A DNA stretch of 64,000 bases from Venturia oleaginea (GCA_013176395.1 JABMLP010000014.1:1178001-1242000), one strand, 5' to 3'; shown: positions 30,732-43,102, numbered from the stretch's first letter. Program-made: numbers and translations. The notes: generated by a model from the letters alone, not told the origin.

Positions 30732-31826
30732 ATGCGTAGCAACAGTACCCTATCGACTCCTACAACCTACACCCCTACTACTGACGACGACCCAATCGCG
30801 AGCATTACGCAAGGAATCGACAAACTCTCAATGGCTCGAGCAAATTCGCCTGACACCGTACAACAATTGGTGGCAGCTCTGACCGCAGTCAGTGTTGATG
30901 GGAACACCGGTGCAAAAGCTATTGCATGGCCTAAATGGAACGGGAAAAGAGACAACTACACGCTGTTCAGATGGCAGATCAAGACAAAAATCACTGCTGA
31001 AAATGGGAAGCTTGAAAGTAACCAAGGAATACGCGCGAACATCTTCGACGGGCTTCCGACAGAGAAACAACAACGCGTTATCCAATGGCTAAGCAATGGA
31101 GAGCAACATGACAACTTCAAACCCGAGTCCTTTATCAAGCATATGGACGACAAGTTCTTAGATTACGAAGCGGAAGCTAAAGCTCTCGACGAACTGAACA
31201 AGATTAGCCAAGGCAGCAGACAACCGTTCGAAGACTTCCGCCAACAGTTCGAACAACTGACATCGCAAGCTGGATCCCTAGCGCCGCAAAGAGCCTCAAA
31301 GATCACTATCATGAACAACGCGCTCAACTACTCCCTCCAACAGACCTTGAAACCAGTGCGATTGTCCAGGGACGACTACGACACCTACGTAAAGGATGTA
31401 CAGTACTTCGCGACGAAGACAGAGGCTCTATCCCACCAACGCCGCTATCCAAGTACGGATAAGGAGACGCCAAAGACTCGAGGGAGGCCACAATCACCCC
31501 AAACAGTCAGTCGTAACGCAGAAGGCGATGTCGAAATGACTGGCATCAACGCCCTTTCGGCGCAGATCGCAACACTGATAGCTCGGGTCGATACACTCGG
31601 AAAGGATGCGAAGAAGGACCGACGACCCAGAGCAAAATGGCGATCCCAAACAGAGTTCTTGGCACTTATACAAGCGGGCAAATGTGGGCGCTGTAAGAAG
31701 CCCAAGCACCACCCGAACATATGCGAATTCCGACCAGCAACACGTTCAAAGACTCAGGTCACTGCGGTAATCACACAGCATACCGATGACTCCCTACAGG
31801 AAGCCTCATCAGAGTCGGAAAACTAG
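30732..31826 (+). CDS. Gag of gypsy element B
   Basis: A 364-aa open frame from the ATG at 30732 (MRSNSTLSTP). The retrotransposon-gag domain lies around residues 70-230 (PKWNGKRDNYTLFRWQIKTK, FLDYEAEAKALDELNKISQG, EDFRQQFEQLTSQAG). A CCHC zinc knuckle is near the C-terminus (CGRCKKPKHHPNIC). Forms the capsid of the virus-like particle. The frame is intact, though pol downstream is not. Confidence 0.85.
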   Translation: MRSNSTLSTPTTYTPTTDDDPIASITQGIDKLSMARANSPDTVQQLVAALTAVSVDGNTGAKAIAWPKWNGKRDNYTLFRWQIKTKITAENGKLESNQGIRANIFDGLPTEKQQRVIQWLSNGEQHDNFKPESFIKHMDDKFLDYEAEAKALDELNKISQGSRQPFEDFRQQFEQLTSQAGSLAPQRASKITIMNNALNYSLQQTLKPVRLSRDDYDTYVKDVQYFATKTEALSHQRRYPSTDKETPKTRGRPQSPQTVSRNAEGDVEMTGINALSAQIATLIARVDTLGKDAKKDRRPRAKWRSQTEFLALIQAGKCGRCKKPKHHPNICEFRPATRSKTQVTAVITQHTDDSLQEASSESEN

Positions 31827-31834
31827 CTACCCTT

Positions 31835-34800
31835 GTGCATCGTCGCGCACGAGGGTCTGAGGTAGATGTACATGGCGAAGACATTACAAAGCTACCAAGC
31901 ATAAGAGAAATCAAAGCAGCAAAGGACAGGATGGAAAGTACACCCTTCTTGATAGATACCTTGATCAATGGAACTTCTTTCACCGAATCCTTCTTTGATA
32001 ACGGCTGCCTCCCTTATGCTGCTTTCAGCGAAAAGAGTGTCCAAACACATCGTCTACCGCGCATCCCAATTGACACCAAACAATTAGCACTGGCTAAAGA
32101 GAGCCACGAGAACGGAGAAGACCTCCGTATTACGCACATGACCTACGCTACGATCGACATTGATGGTCGAGCAGAGCGAGTCTATGGGTATATAGTTAAA
32201 GGATTGAGCTTCCCTATTATCCTAGGCAAGGCATGGGCAGAGAGGAACTGGGTGCGATATATAGCAGCTAAGAGAAAGCTGCTTATTGGTCAAGGATCCC
32301 AGCGCATCACGATAAGAGAAAAGGGGTGGCTAGAACAGAACATCAAAGCGCGAGACCGGCTCGCTCACGTGCGGGCGGCTCGTCTAGTGTCAGAATCTGT
32401 ATTTGCAGCTATTGTTGAAAGGGCCCAGCGACGGTTGAGAAGAGATGGACCGGATGGTACGCAAGTGCTGGCTATCTCGATGTCGGATATCAACAAGACC
32501 CAAAGCAAGTTAGCAGAAAGAAAACAGAGAAAGACTGAGGAAGAAATCCGACAAGAGATACCAGAAGAAATAGCAGAGCACGCTGATGCCTTTCTCGACG
32601 ATGAAGACGGAGAGATTGCGCCCCATTAAGAGGGTCGCGATCACGTTATCGAATTGATACGAGATGAACAAATAAGGTCGCGAGGCAGAAGTTCCTTGGG
32701 GCCCATTATACGGCATGTCGAGGGAAGAGCTATTAGTCCTACGAAAAACACTTTCGGACTATATGGACAAGGGCTGGATACGCGCCAGCAACTCACCAGC
32801 GACAGCTCCAGTCTTGTTTGCAAGGAAACCAGGTGGAAGCATTCGGATGTGTGTCGACTATCGGGCACTGAATCGAATCACTCGATCGGACCGCTACCCA
32901 TTGCCACTAATCCGAGAAACCCTACGAAATCTAGCAACAGCGCGTTGGTACACCAAACTTGACGTCAGAGCGGCATTTCATCGGCTCTGCATCAAGCACG
33001 GCGATGAGTGGAAAACGGCTTTTCGCACTCGATTTGGACTATTCGAATGGCTAGTTACCCCCTTCGGACTAGCTGGCGCCTCCGCGAGCTTCCAACGATA
33101 CATCAACGAAGTCCTACGGGAATCCCTAGATATCTGCTGTTCAGCCCCTACATGGACGATGTCTTGATATGGAGCGACGGCGACTATCTGGATCACATGG
33201 TTAAGGTTAATCAAATTCTTGCCAAGCTCAAGACTGCTGGACTTCGGCTAGACTTAAGCAAGTGCGAGTTTGCTGTTAAGGAGGTCAAATATCTGGGGTT
33301 CATTATCACTGCAGGAGAAGGGATCAAAGTCGACCCAGAGAAAGTTGCCGCGATTAAAGAATGGAAGGCTCCAGTCAATGTCACAGGCCTACGCTCCTTC
33401 CTAGGCTTTGAAAATTTCTACCGAGACTTCATCGACAACTTCTCAGAGCTCTCCGACCCCTTAATCAAGTTAACACGGAAGGCCGTCGCTTTCGTCTGGA
33501 ACAAAGAACATGAGAACGCCTTTCAAGTCTTGAAGGAGCTATTCATCTCCGCTCCAATACTGGCTCACTGGAATCCAGACCTGGATACGGTACTCGCGTG
33601 CGACTGCTCTGGCTACGCGCTGGGAGGCAGGTTGTCGCAGAAAGATACAAAAGGAAAACTACGCCCAGTGGCATACTTCTCCCGCAAGCTCACTGCGGCT
33701 GAATGTAACTACGAGATTCACGATAAGGAATTACTGGCAGTAATCAAGTCCATTGAACACTGGAGAGGGAACTACGCAGTGTTGCAGCACCTTTCAAAGT
33801 CCTTACCGATCACAAGAACCTCCGCTACTTTATGACAGCGCAGCGTTTGTCAGAGAGACAAGCAAGATAGTCGCTAATTCTATTTGAGTACCAATTCCAG
33901 CTGGAATTTCGCGCCAGAAAACTAGCGCAAAGACCAGACGCACTATCAAGAAGACATCAGGATATGCCACATGACAAGAACGACGAGAGACTACAAGGGC
34001 GAGTGGCCCAGTTGATCAAGGACGAATGGCTTCCTCCTCTTTCCGAGAGGACGACCGAAACAATCGCAATACAAGCTCTTATCTGCCCAGTCAATACACC
34101 GAATACATCCAATAGTACATGGGACGTTATACGGGAGCCCTAGCAAAATACTGGACTGGACGGTCGACACCAGCTAACTGCCGAAAACGGTCAACACCGG
34201 TCCCCTACTAGGTACGGTCAAAACCGGTCGGTTGCAAAAGAATGCGATCTTTTTGAGAAACCAGAGTTACAACTTCTCTGGGATCGGGCAATAGCAGAGG
34301 ACCAATCCTACCAAGCTACTCATATAGCTATAGTTACTGGCGAACGTTCCTTTCCTCCAGAGCTCAAGTTGTCGGTACAGCTACCCGAATGCGAAGTAGA
34401 CGACCACGGCGCGGTCATGAGAAGAGGGATCCTATGGGTACCAGATTGGGAACCGCTGCGAACAACGCTGGTCCAACAAACTCACGATTCCCGTATTACT
34501 GGACACCCAGGGAGAGATAGCACGCTTGCGATTCTATCCAGAAGTTCTTTTGGCCCCAACAATACAAGACAGTCCGACAGTTTGTACGTAATTGCGACGT
34601 ATGTGGGAGAACAGGAATATGGCGTGATAAGAAGCGAGGTCTTCTGAAACCACTACCAATCCCGGCCCGCTTCCGCAGCGAGCTATCAATCGATTTTATG
34701 ACTGATTTGCCCGCGGAGAAAAACGGCCCAAAATACCTCATGGTTATCACAGATCGCCTCCTCAAAAGTGTTACGTTGGAGGCTATGACTACAATGAGCG

Positions 34801-35708
34801 CCAAAGAGTGTGCGAAAAGGTTCTTACAATGCCACTATCGCTACCACGGATTTCCCATGGCATTGACGTCGGACAGAGGCAGCAATTGGACAGGTCGTTT
34901 TTGGAGGAAGCTTTGCGAACTTGCAAAGATTGAGCAGAGATTCTCTACAGCCTTTCATCCACAGACCGATGGCGCGACCGAGCGTATGAACCAGGAAGTT
35001 CTACGCTATCTCCGCGCCTTCATCGCATACTCCCAACTAGACTGGCCAACGCTACTACCTACGGCTATGTTAGCACTGAACAATCGTGACTCTTCAGTCA
35101 CAGAGATGAGTCCATTCTATCTAACCCACGGCTACCATGCGGAACCAATCCAGAAAGTACAACGAATCTCACCCAGTAACTCACCAACAGCCGATGCCGA
35201 GACCTTTGTGCAACGAATAGAAGAGGCACAGGAATATGCACAGGCAGCAATGGCCTGGTCCCAGCAGAAGATGGAGAACGACGCCAACAAGTCACGTCAA
35301 GCTGCCGAAACGTTAAAAAAGGGCGACAAAGTCTGGTTGAACCTTAGGAATATCAATACTCCGCAGCTATCAAAGAAACTGTCGTGGGCGCAAGCCAAAT
35401 ACACTGTCGAGAACCAGATCTCCCCGATGGTATACGAGCTGGCTGGCCTGCCAAGTGGTATCCATAACCGTTTCCACGTTGACCTACTCCGCCGAGCCGC
35501 AACCAATACACTGCCCTCACAAGAAACCGATGATACCCAGCCGCCAACATTAGTGCCTCAAACCGAAGAAACAGAGGCTGAGTTTGAAGTAGAACGTATA
35601 CTTCGCGCAGAGAAGAAACGGGTTGGGCGAGGCTGGGTTCGTCAGTTATTAATCAAATGGAAAGGCTATGCAGATCCCGATTGGCAGCCACGTTCATTAT
35701 TTACATAA
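31835..35708 (+). pseudogene. Broken Pol of gypsy element B (PR-RT-RH-IN)
   Basis: Pieces in order. Aspartic protease at 31835-32629 (FFDNGCLPYAAF, where DSG/DTG is usual). A stop at 32627. RT first half 32715-33167 ([40 protein letters not shown]). A frameshift, then YMDDVLIW at about 33152 in the second RT half to 33835, with the RNase H part (ACDCSGYALGG). After another frameshift come integrase pieces to 35708: HDSRITGHPGR, SIDFMTDLPAEKNGPKYLMV, TSDRGSNWTGRFW, HPQTDGATERMNQ. A chromodomain-like end reads EVERILRAEKKR...LLIKWKGYADPDW. Near 34155-34220 short CGGTCRACACCGGTC-like repeats interrupt the frame. Not functional. Confidence 0.85.
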
Positions 35709-35927
35709 GTCGAGGACTTAGACCGCTTCGAGGCGGAGTATGGCAAGGGCGACGGTGTGGGCGAAGATATAGGAGCTCAAACAGGGGCCCGAAGGAACCG
35801 AGTAGCGGTGGCCAGCGTCTTCGAATCTGCTACAAGCTGCCAGAAGCGATGTATGGCGTTTGTCTGTTTAATTATCCCACCTACCACACCCTCTTTAGTC
35901 CTGTACACCCGGTAAGGAGGGGGGTAA

Positions 35928-36103
35928 TGTTATGGGCATGGCCCATGGTTGGTATAGGCTAAGAGCCTAAGCCTGATTGAGCCTAGTATAGAGACAGAAC
36001 CTCATTGAGGTTCTCTGTTTGTAGATACCTTCACTCCTTAACTGAATCTAAACAATCTTTGGCTACGAGTATGCTGCGTCTTTCCGGCTACCGTCCCGTA
36101 ATA
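35928..36103 (+). repeat. 3' LTR of gypsy B
   Basis: 176 bp, TGTTATGGGC to CCCGTAATA; nearly identical to the solo LTR at 63424-63599. Confidence 0.9.
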
Positions 36104-37629
36104 GTTGTTGACCGATTTGGAAAGTGACCATTCTCCCTGCCCTGCCACAAGACGGTGAAGGCGAGAGATACGGCACTGTTGTACTACACACACATCTACC
36201 GTATATATGGGCTGCCTGATACCATTATGTCCGATCGAGACCCTAGGTTTGTCTCGGATTTCATCAAGGAACTCTCTGCTATTCTAGGCATTGACTGGAA
36301 ACTGAGCACGGCCGAACATGCGCAGACTGATGGACAGACTTAGATTGTAAATCAAGCCTTACAGACTAATCTCCGCCATTTCGTGGATCATTATCAGACA
36401 AATTGGTCAGAACTGCTACCCGCCATGGACTTTGCAGCAGCTACCGTACCTCACGATTCCACCGGACTGGCCCCTGCAGAACTGGAAATGGGTTTCCTAC
36501 CACGAATGCATTATGATTGGGATGCCCGCAACAAGCTGCCGATGACCTCATTGCAGCGGCTCAATCGAGAAGAAGCACAAAGTTACAGCACCCAAATGCA
36601 TGAGGCTTGGGAGTTCGCTCGAAATCAACTCCTAAAAGCGCAAGGTCGCCAGTCAGTGCAGGCCAACAAGAAGAGAAGACCTGAGGACTTCGACGTCAAT
36701 GACTATGTGTATATTACTAAGAAAGCCTGGAAGACCGACCGACCATCTGACAAATTGGATAATCCTGTAGCAGGGCCTTTCAAGATTATCAAAAAGTGTT
36801 ACCATAGTTGGATCGTGCAACTTCCTGCCAGCTACAAGATATGAGTGGTTTTTCGTAAATGGAATCGCACTCGACGCCGACGGGACGAAGTCCTTATTGC
36901 ATCGTATCCACAACACCCTTCTTATAGGCCGTCTCTTTCTCTGTTCTGACATTCTCTTTCCTTCATCAAGTTCGTAACGTCGTCCTTGCGTCTCTCGTCA
37001 TTTCGTCGTGGTGTTGCAATCGTGCACCCACCCACCATCCCATGTATTTATCGCTTTACATAGACCTTTTTGCTGTGCTTCGATTTCTAGTCGTATATGG
37101 GTTCTGTAGGCATTTATATGGCCCTAGCGCTTACAAGGCCTACAGAAACCCTATATGGCAAGAAGCTTTGCCAAAAGCCCCCCAGTCGCTTGAAATATTA
37201 CCGATATGACTGTGTACGAAACACAACGTGTTCCACTTAGATCGCCTCCGCAAGGCCGAAATGGTGGGGCTGCCAGGCCAGCTCAATGAAAACGACGTCA
37301 ATGACTCCTACACAGTGGATAACCATGTGGAATGGGAGATGGAATCTATCCTTGGAAGTCGTATTTACTATCAGAAATTACAATACAAGGTAAGCTGGAA
37401 GGGATGGGATCTAGATGACACCTGGTACGACGCAGAGAGCTTCAAAAACTCACCTACACTGCTGCGCCTCTACCACAAAGACTACCCTGATAGGCCTGGA
37501 CCACCTGCAAGACTGGATAACTGGCAGGATGCCTTTGACCGAGAGATTGATGACCTTCCACATGACATGGATAACGCCGCAGTGGGCGGAAGAGTGACGA
37601 GAATGAGAACAAGGATGATGAAGCGTTGA
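36104..37629 (+). pseudogene. Integrase and chromodomain of gypsy A, broken
   Basis: Integrase core pieces: VVDRFGK at the junction, IYRIYGLPDTIMSDRDPRFVS (catalytic Asp), AEHAQTDGQT followed by an in-frame TAG (36343), then VNQALQTNLRHFV and the C-terminal part to 36844. After an inserted ~370-bp block the frame resumes with HNVFHLDRLRKAE and a chromodomain (VEWEMESILGSRIYYQKLQY, VSWKGWDLDDTWYDAESF), ending at 37629. The chromodomain directs insertion to marked chromatin in the family. Not functional. Confidence 0.85.
36846..37214. repeat. Unclassified ~370-bp insertion in gypsy A, with hairpin
   Basis: Interrupts the integrase C-terminus exactly between SYKI and HNVFHLD. It contains arms ATATGGGTTCTGTAGG (37096-37111) and CCTACAGAAACCCTATAT (37138-37155) that can pair. 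No coding capacity and no second copy in the window. It may be a MITE; clear terminal repeats and a target duplication were not resolved. Confidence 0.55.
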
Positions 37630-37919
37630 TGATGGTGGAATAGAGCGAACCGAATTGTGAGAGAGTTTTATTGCGCAAAGGTCGCCAATCACTCTGGATT
37701 GATGGAAAGAAGATTGGAAAAAAAGGGGAAAAAAAGAAGAAAAAAGCTGATGGATTTTAACGGGATTTTGCTCAAATTTTTCGCTCCCTGAGGTCGCCTC
37801 AGTACAACCAATGAAATTCAGAGCGAAGGGGCGTTTGCTAGGCGTTTTTGCTTGGGATTGAACAGCCTAAATGATACCCATGGGTCTGATTTGGCCTTCT
37901 TGAAGGGGGGGGGGGGTAG

Positions 37920-38111
37920 TGTGACGGCACGGCATGGCTATCCTGCAGTCACGTTACTTTGTGGCCTTAGCGTGGCGTGCACAGCCACCTGTGGCTAAAG
38001 CGCTACATCTTTGCGCTTCCGAGGTCTTTTGCTCTCTACCTAAGATTCTCTTATCACACCCAGTACTTAGAGCAATAGATCTATCTATGACCTCTTTTGC
38101 TTGCCGTGACA
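37920..38111 (+). repeat. 3' LTR of gypsy A
   Basis: 192 bp, TGTGACGGCACGG...TTGCCGTGACA, with matching inverted ends (TGTGACGGCA / TGCCGTGACA). LINE coding sequence begins on the very next bases. Confidence 0.8.
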
Positions 38112-39840
38112 GTAGTCGAGAGAATTTACAATGCGTGGAACAACGGAAAAGGACAAGTAGCCAGCCTGCTGCTCCTCGACGTCTCCGGCGCCTTTGACAA
38201 CGTGTTCCACAAGAGACTCCTGCACAATCTACGGAAGAGGAAAGTTGATAAAAAGATAGTACAGTGGATCGCTAGCTTTCTAAGCGATAGATACCTACGA
38301 ATCGTCATTGATGGCTATAAATCTGACGAGTATGCGGTCAAGACTGGGGTACCACAGGGATCGCCCCTATCCCCTATCTTATACATATTCTATAACTCCG
38401 ACCTTATCGAACAATGCGACTTAGGTGATAACACGGCAGCTATAGTCTACATCGACGACGCAGCCATACTTGCATGGGGGAACACAACAGAGGAAACGGG
38501 TAAGAAACTCGAAAATGCGCTAGAAAAGGCAGACTGTTGGGCAAAGACACATGCATCGAAATTCGCCCCGGAGAAGTTCCAATTGACACACTTTACAAGA
38601 ACACGCACACGCATGAACACAAACAACCCATTCAGACGGCCTGGGGCAGCATTGAGCCTAGGATAACATGCAAATATCTAGGCGTGACGCTAGACAGCAA
38701 GCTCCAGTGGAAGGAACATATCGAAGAGATCAAGCGGAAAACTACGAAAACAGTGAACGCACTGTGCTCTCTAGGCAGCTCAACATTGGGCGTCAGTCTG
38801 CTAGATATGCGAAAAATCTACCGCGCAGTAGTAGTCCCTCAGATGATGTACGCGTGCTCAATATGGTCGAATTCAGGGGCAAGAGGAAAGCCATACACGA
38901 GAAAAACGCTCGATACACTTCGGTCAATTCAAGCACGCGCAGCACGAACTATCTGCGGAGTATTCAGAGCAACCTCTAGGGTTGCCCTCGATATCGAGAC
39001 CTACCTGCTCCCAGTCGAGCAACAGATATGGAAACACAATACCGAAACTCTCAGCCGCATACTCTCATACCAAAATCTCCCCAAACTGTTAGACACTTAG
39101 CTCGGAGAACCAAGGCCAAGACAACGAACAAGCTACAATAGCCATTAAACAATATATACCGAGATACCAAGGAGAAGGGAGCAGTACATCTCGACAGGCG
39201 AGAGTTAATCCCACCGTTCGTAGCAGCACCATGGTGGCAAGGCCCAAAGATACACATCGCACCAAGTGATGAAGCGGTATGCTCTGAACCGGCATGCTCT
39301 GAACACGATTCAGTCGCCAGGATCGAGAGCAATACCTGTATCTACACAGACGGAAGCAGTATAGGTGGCCATACCGGTGCTGCAGCAGTCTGGCCGTTGA
39401 AACGACAGAAAAGAAGCACGTACATGGGCCCTGAGACGACCTCTACGGTATACGCAGCAGAACTGCAAGGAATAAATCTGGCGCTGGATATGGTCCAAGC
39501 AGACATCGGGGCGGGAAACAACCAAAGAAACATCAACATCTTCACTGACAACCAGGCAGCGATACGCTCGCTGACCAGGCCAGAGGATCGATCAGGGGCA
39601 TACATAGTCAAGCAAATTGTTGAACGCATCACACAGATCCACGACTACGGAACAATCGTGAATGTACGATGGATCCCCGCCCATGAGGGGATTGACGGGA
39701 ACGAGGCCGCCGACAAAGCCGCAAAGGAGGCTACCGGATGGAGAGAAGAGGGTGAGGGAGGACCGAGAGCTGACAGACCATTCGAGCTGTACCCACTAAG
39801 AATGACACTTAAGACATGGTGCTAGAAGATGGTAAACAAA

Positions 39841-42800
39841 CCGGTCAATTGCTCAAAATACACATGTATCTCGATATATTACATTAACATATACATAATT
39901 ACAATTACATATGGTACATTTAATTGCATGTACATATAATCTTACAGGTGTAATTGCAATCACATATACAGCTTCTATCGCTTCCTATTGGTCAATTCGC
40001 GTGTGTTTCGTGTTCTAATGCCGCAATGCCGCAATGCTAAAATCACGTGGAAGCCGCCAGCTTTCAGTCACCAGCTTTCAGTCACCAGCTCAACATCTAG
40101 TATCCAATTGCGATAAGCAGAATCATGCCTTATCGCACTGCTTGTAAGAGATTGAAGCTTGTATAAGTTGGACTGAAGATAGAATGCTAGATTATCAAGA
40201 TGAACAGGTAGGGAGCCGTCGGAGCTCGGATAATAATGATTATTTTTTCTTAATCCCTACCACCATCACTTATTCTATTACTATATCAATCATTCTATCA
40301 ATTGAACGCTTATAATGCCTACAGCTTCCACACGTACTCAAAGCCCTGCTCAGAGCCCTGCTCTAGAGGAGCGCGACCCCTACCTAGGCCTCAAGATTGG
40401 CATGGAATTCGAGTGACTTGCAGCTGGTGCAAGTACTATTGTAGATGCTATAGTTGAGGCCCGCCGGAGCCTCAAAATTCTTACTGGTAATAAGCAGTAC
40501 TGGCATGCAGAATGCCGTGAAAAGAAGGGCACCAGAGGCGAAAATGTGAAGTGGGCTTTCAAGGTAAGCACTTAATAACTATACTATATATTACTAACCT
40601 CTCTAGGCTCGTGTTGCCTTCATCAAAGGCGCTACCTATCCAGTCCTCCGTAATCTCGTTCCTCACAACTGCCCTACCTCAATTCACGACATTTGGAAGA
40701 CTCCAAAAGGCGCCCGTTACCAGGCCCGAAAGAGCTATACCCTGGTTGCCAACGATCGCACAATCAAGCCGAAACATATCAAGACTAATGCCCGTATGGC
40801 TACCGGGACCCACATCACGTACAATACGGCCTGGAGAGTCAAGCAGGCCATTACACTCAAGCTTGATGGCGACGGCAAGGAGCAGTTTCGCTTGATTCTA
40901 CCTATGGTTAGGTTTCTAAAACAACATGGGCATCTACCTACTAGCCTTATTACCGACGAGATCTTTACTCAGATTACTACGCCCGGGTCAGAATATGATG
41001 GCGCATTCACGCGTGTCAAGAAGAGCAAGGAAGGTGTGTTCCAGGCGGCTGCATTCCTTCCTTCAGTAATGGTGGTAGCCTGGCAGTTCAATAGGAAGCT
41101 ACTAGTCTTTGATGGTGCTCATTGCTCCTCTGAGTATGGTGGTATTCTACTTTTTGCGACAACTCTTGATGCCAACGAGAATACACTGATTCTGGCCTGG
41201 GCAATCGTGCCAACGGAGTCATCAGAGTGGTGGAGTTGGTTCTTTCAGCTCCTACAAATCAATCTTATTGGAAGATACCTTCAGGAGCCTCGGGAAGATG
41301 ACCCGGAAGAAGAAGATGATGATTTTCATCTTAGTATTATCGCTGACCGCGGCAAAGGCCTTGATCCAGCCATCAAAAAGTACTTCCCTACGCCAATTGC
41401 TCATCACTACTTCTGCACACAGCATCTTGCAATGAATATACGAAAACATCACGGTCAAGACATCGAAATGATCTTCCGCCGCGCTATTCAAGCCCCTACA
41501 GTAGCTGCCCATCACGCCCTTATTGAACAGATTCGTGAGTTGAGTCCTGCTGCAGTTATTACCATAGAGAACATTGGCAATAAGGACAGATACTGTAAAG
41601 CCTACGCGCCACTTGACTCTTACCCTCGCTATGGTCATACAACTTCCAACATTGGCGAGTCAATGAATGCACGATTTCTTGAGGAACGCAAGTTATCACC
41701 TCTATATATGCTTGAGCTATATGGACCGAGCAGATGCAGTTAGTACATACACGCGCAATCTTCAACCACGGGGAGGAAGTCATCTATGGCCAATATCTTA
41801 CAAAATACGCTACCCAGCATCAACTTGACCGCTACGAGATTGGCCGTAAGATGGTTGCGTATACCTCCAGCGCATATATAGTCTTGGTAAGACTTCACGA
41901 CTCACCCGGAGCTCCTGCATGGGTTGTTCGTATGATGGATGGTCTCTGCGATTGCCTAGAATGGCAAGACCACCGTCTCCCTTGCGCTCACGCCTTTGCT
42001 GCATTTATTCACCACAAAATCCCGTTTGAAGGGATGTATAATATCTATACTACGGATATCTACCAACGGCTCACCTCTCGCAATGCATACAATGGTCATA
42101 TGCGGCCAATTGTACTCGCAAACCTCATTCCGGATACTACATTACCGTGTGAGGCCGCCCGCAAGCCTGGGCGCCCTCGAGAAAAGCGTTTTCGCACCGA
42201 CAATACCAATACACGCATTCGCAAGGATTCAAGGCGTAAGGGTGATACCGCTGCTGCAAGGTCCACTCGAGAGGCCAAAAAAGCGAAGCAAAAGGAGCTT
42301 GATGATGAGGCCACCAGGGCCAAACGCCTTGAGAAGCGTAAGGCTGCTTTTGCAAGCAGAGATATGATGGATTCTTCATCCGAAAATGAAGAATCTGTTG
42401 CAACTAAAAGGACCTACAAATCGCGCTTCAGTAAGACCCCAAAATCGACATCTTCTTCATCAACAACGGCCGCCGAGGCTGCACAGAGGCCTCGCTCAAA
42501 GTCAATCACCATTTCGGATGATTCATCTTCCGATACGAGCGACCATTCGAGCGACCATTCGAGCGATTTTGACGAGCCTACCACCACCAAAATCACCTTT
42601 GCATCACACGAAGAAGCCGAGGCTGCAGTTATGAGTACTAATGAGGCTATTGCAGAGGCTGCAGAGATGTACTTAGACCCTGGCGCCGACGAGGATGAAG
42701 ATGACGAGGCTGAATCTCAGCCTACTGCAAAGCGCCAGCGAGGTCCCTGCCGTCATTGCAAGGCTTCTAACCACGCCTTTGCAATGTGCCCTGATCGTTG

Positions 42801-43102
42801 AGGCCGCCTTCTTTGTATATAGCTTTTAGTATTTAGCGTAATGCATTTGAATTCACTGACTAACTAACTGACTGACTGACTGACTGATTGATTGATTGAC
42901 TAATTGAGGGCCAAATCGCTTAAAAACACCATAATAACTTCTGTATATTGCGGCATTGCGGCAATCCAGCGGCGGTATGATAACATATAATGATTGCATT
43001 AACATATACAGTTTCTGCATATATGACTTTTATATTCAACTGCAATTATGTATATGTTAATGCAATATATCGAGATATATGTGCATTTTGAGCAATTGAC
43101 CG
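39841..43102 (+). mobile_element. Mutator-like element (MULE), 3262 bp, 9-bp TSD
   Basis: Terminal inverted repeats of about 65 bp (39841-39905 and 43038-43102), both reading CCGGTCAATTGCTCAAAAT inwards with a few mismatches. The nine bases GTAAACAAA stand on both sides (39832-39840 and 43103-43111), the target duplication length of Mutator elements. Inserted in the RNase H end of the LINE. A (CTGA/CTAA)n stretch lies at 42858-42906. Confidence 0.95.
40315..42801 (+). pseudogene. MULE transposase, one stop and one frameshift
   Basis: ATG at 40315 (MPTASTRTQS); an in-frame TGA at 40414-40416; an intron 40564-40606 (43 nt, GTAAGC...TTACTAAC...CTAG); then the long frame to 41743. The MULE DDE core is visible: VFDGAHCSSEYGG, IIADRGKGLDPAI, CTQHLAMNIRKHHG, NIGESMNARF. 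Near 41720 one base has been lost, after LYMLEL, and the frame continues from about 41722 to 42801. The second part has a SWIM zinc finger (CDCLEWQDHRLPCAHAF), a long basic, Lys/Arg- and Ser-rich tail, and a final zinc-knuckle-like CRHCKASNHAFAMC. Only two lesions separate it from a full frame, so it is a recent casualty. Confidence 0.9.

Larger units (their letters stand above)
26589..36103 (+). mobile_element. Ty3/gypsy element B, with a copia inserted in its 5' LTR
   Basis: LTR family TGTTATGGGCATGG...CCCGTAATA, 176 bp. The 5' LTR is split: 26589-26624 and 30562-~30700 on either side of the copia element. The 3' LTR is 35928-36103, preceded by a polypurine tract (AAGGAGGGGGG). Gag, protease, RT, RNase H and integrase follow in the gypsy order, but pol is broken by stops and frameshifts. 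The flanks do not match (CTGAT left, GTTGT right), so one end has been changed by recombination or deletion. Confidence 0.85.
36104..38111 (+). mobile_element. Ty3/gypsy element A, 3' part only (chromodomain type)
   Basis: Begins inside integrase immediately after the gypsy-B LTR and ends with its own 3' LTR (37920-38111) after a G-rich polypurine tract (GAAG followed by 13 G, 37902-37916). The 5' LTR and most of pol are not in the window, so the part left of gypsy B has been lost or exchanged. Confidence 0.8.

Noticed and set aside
37904..37916. Run of 13 G considered an assembly error
   Set aside because: It ends a purine tract directly before a TG...CA LTR, as expected of a polypurine tract; the exact number of G may still be uncertain.
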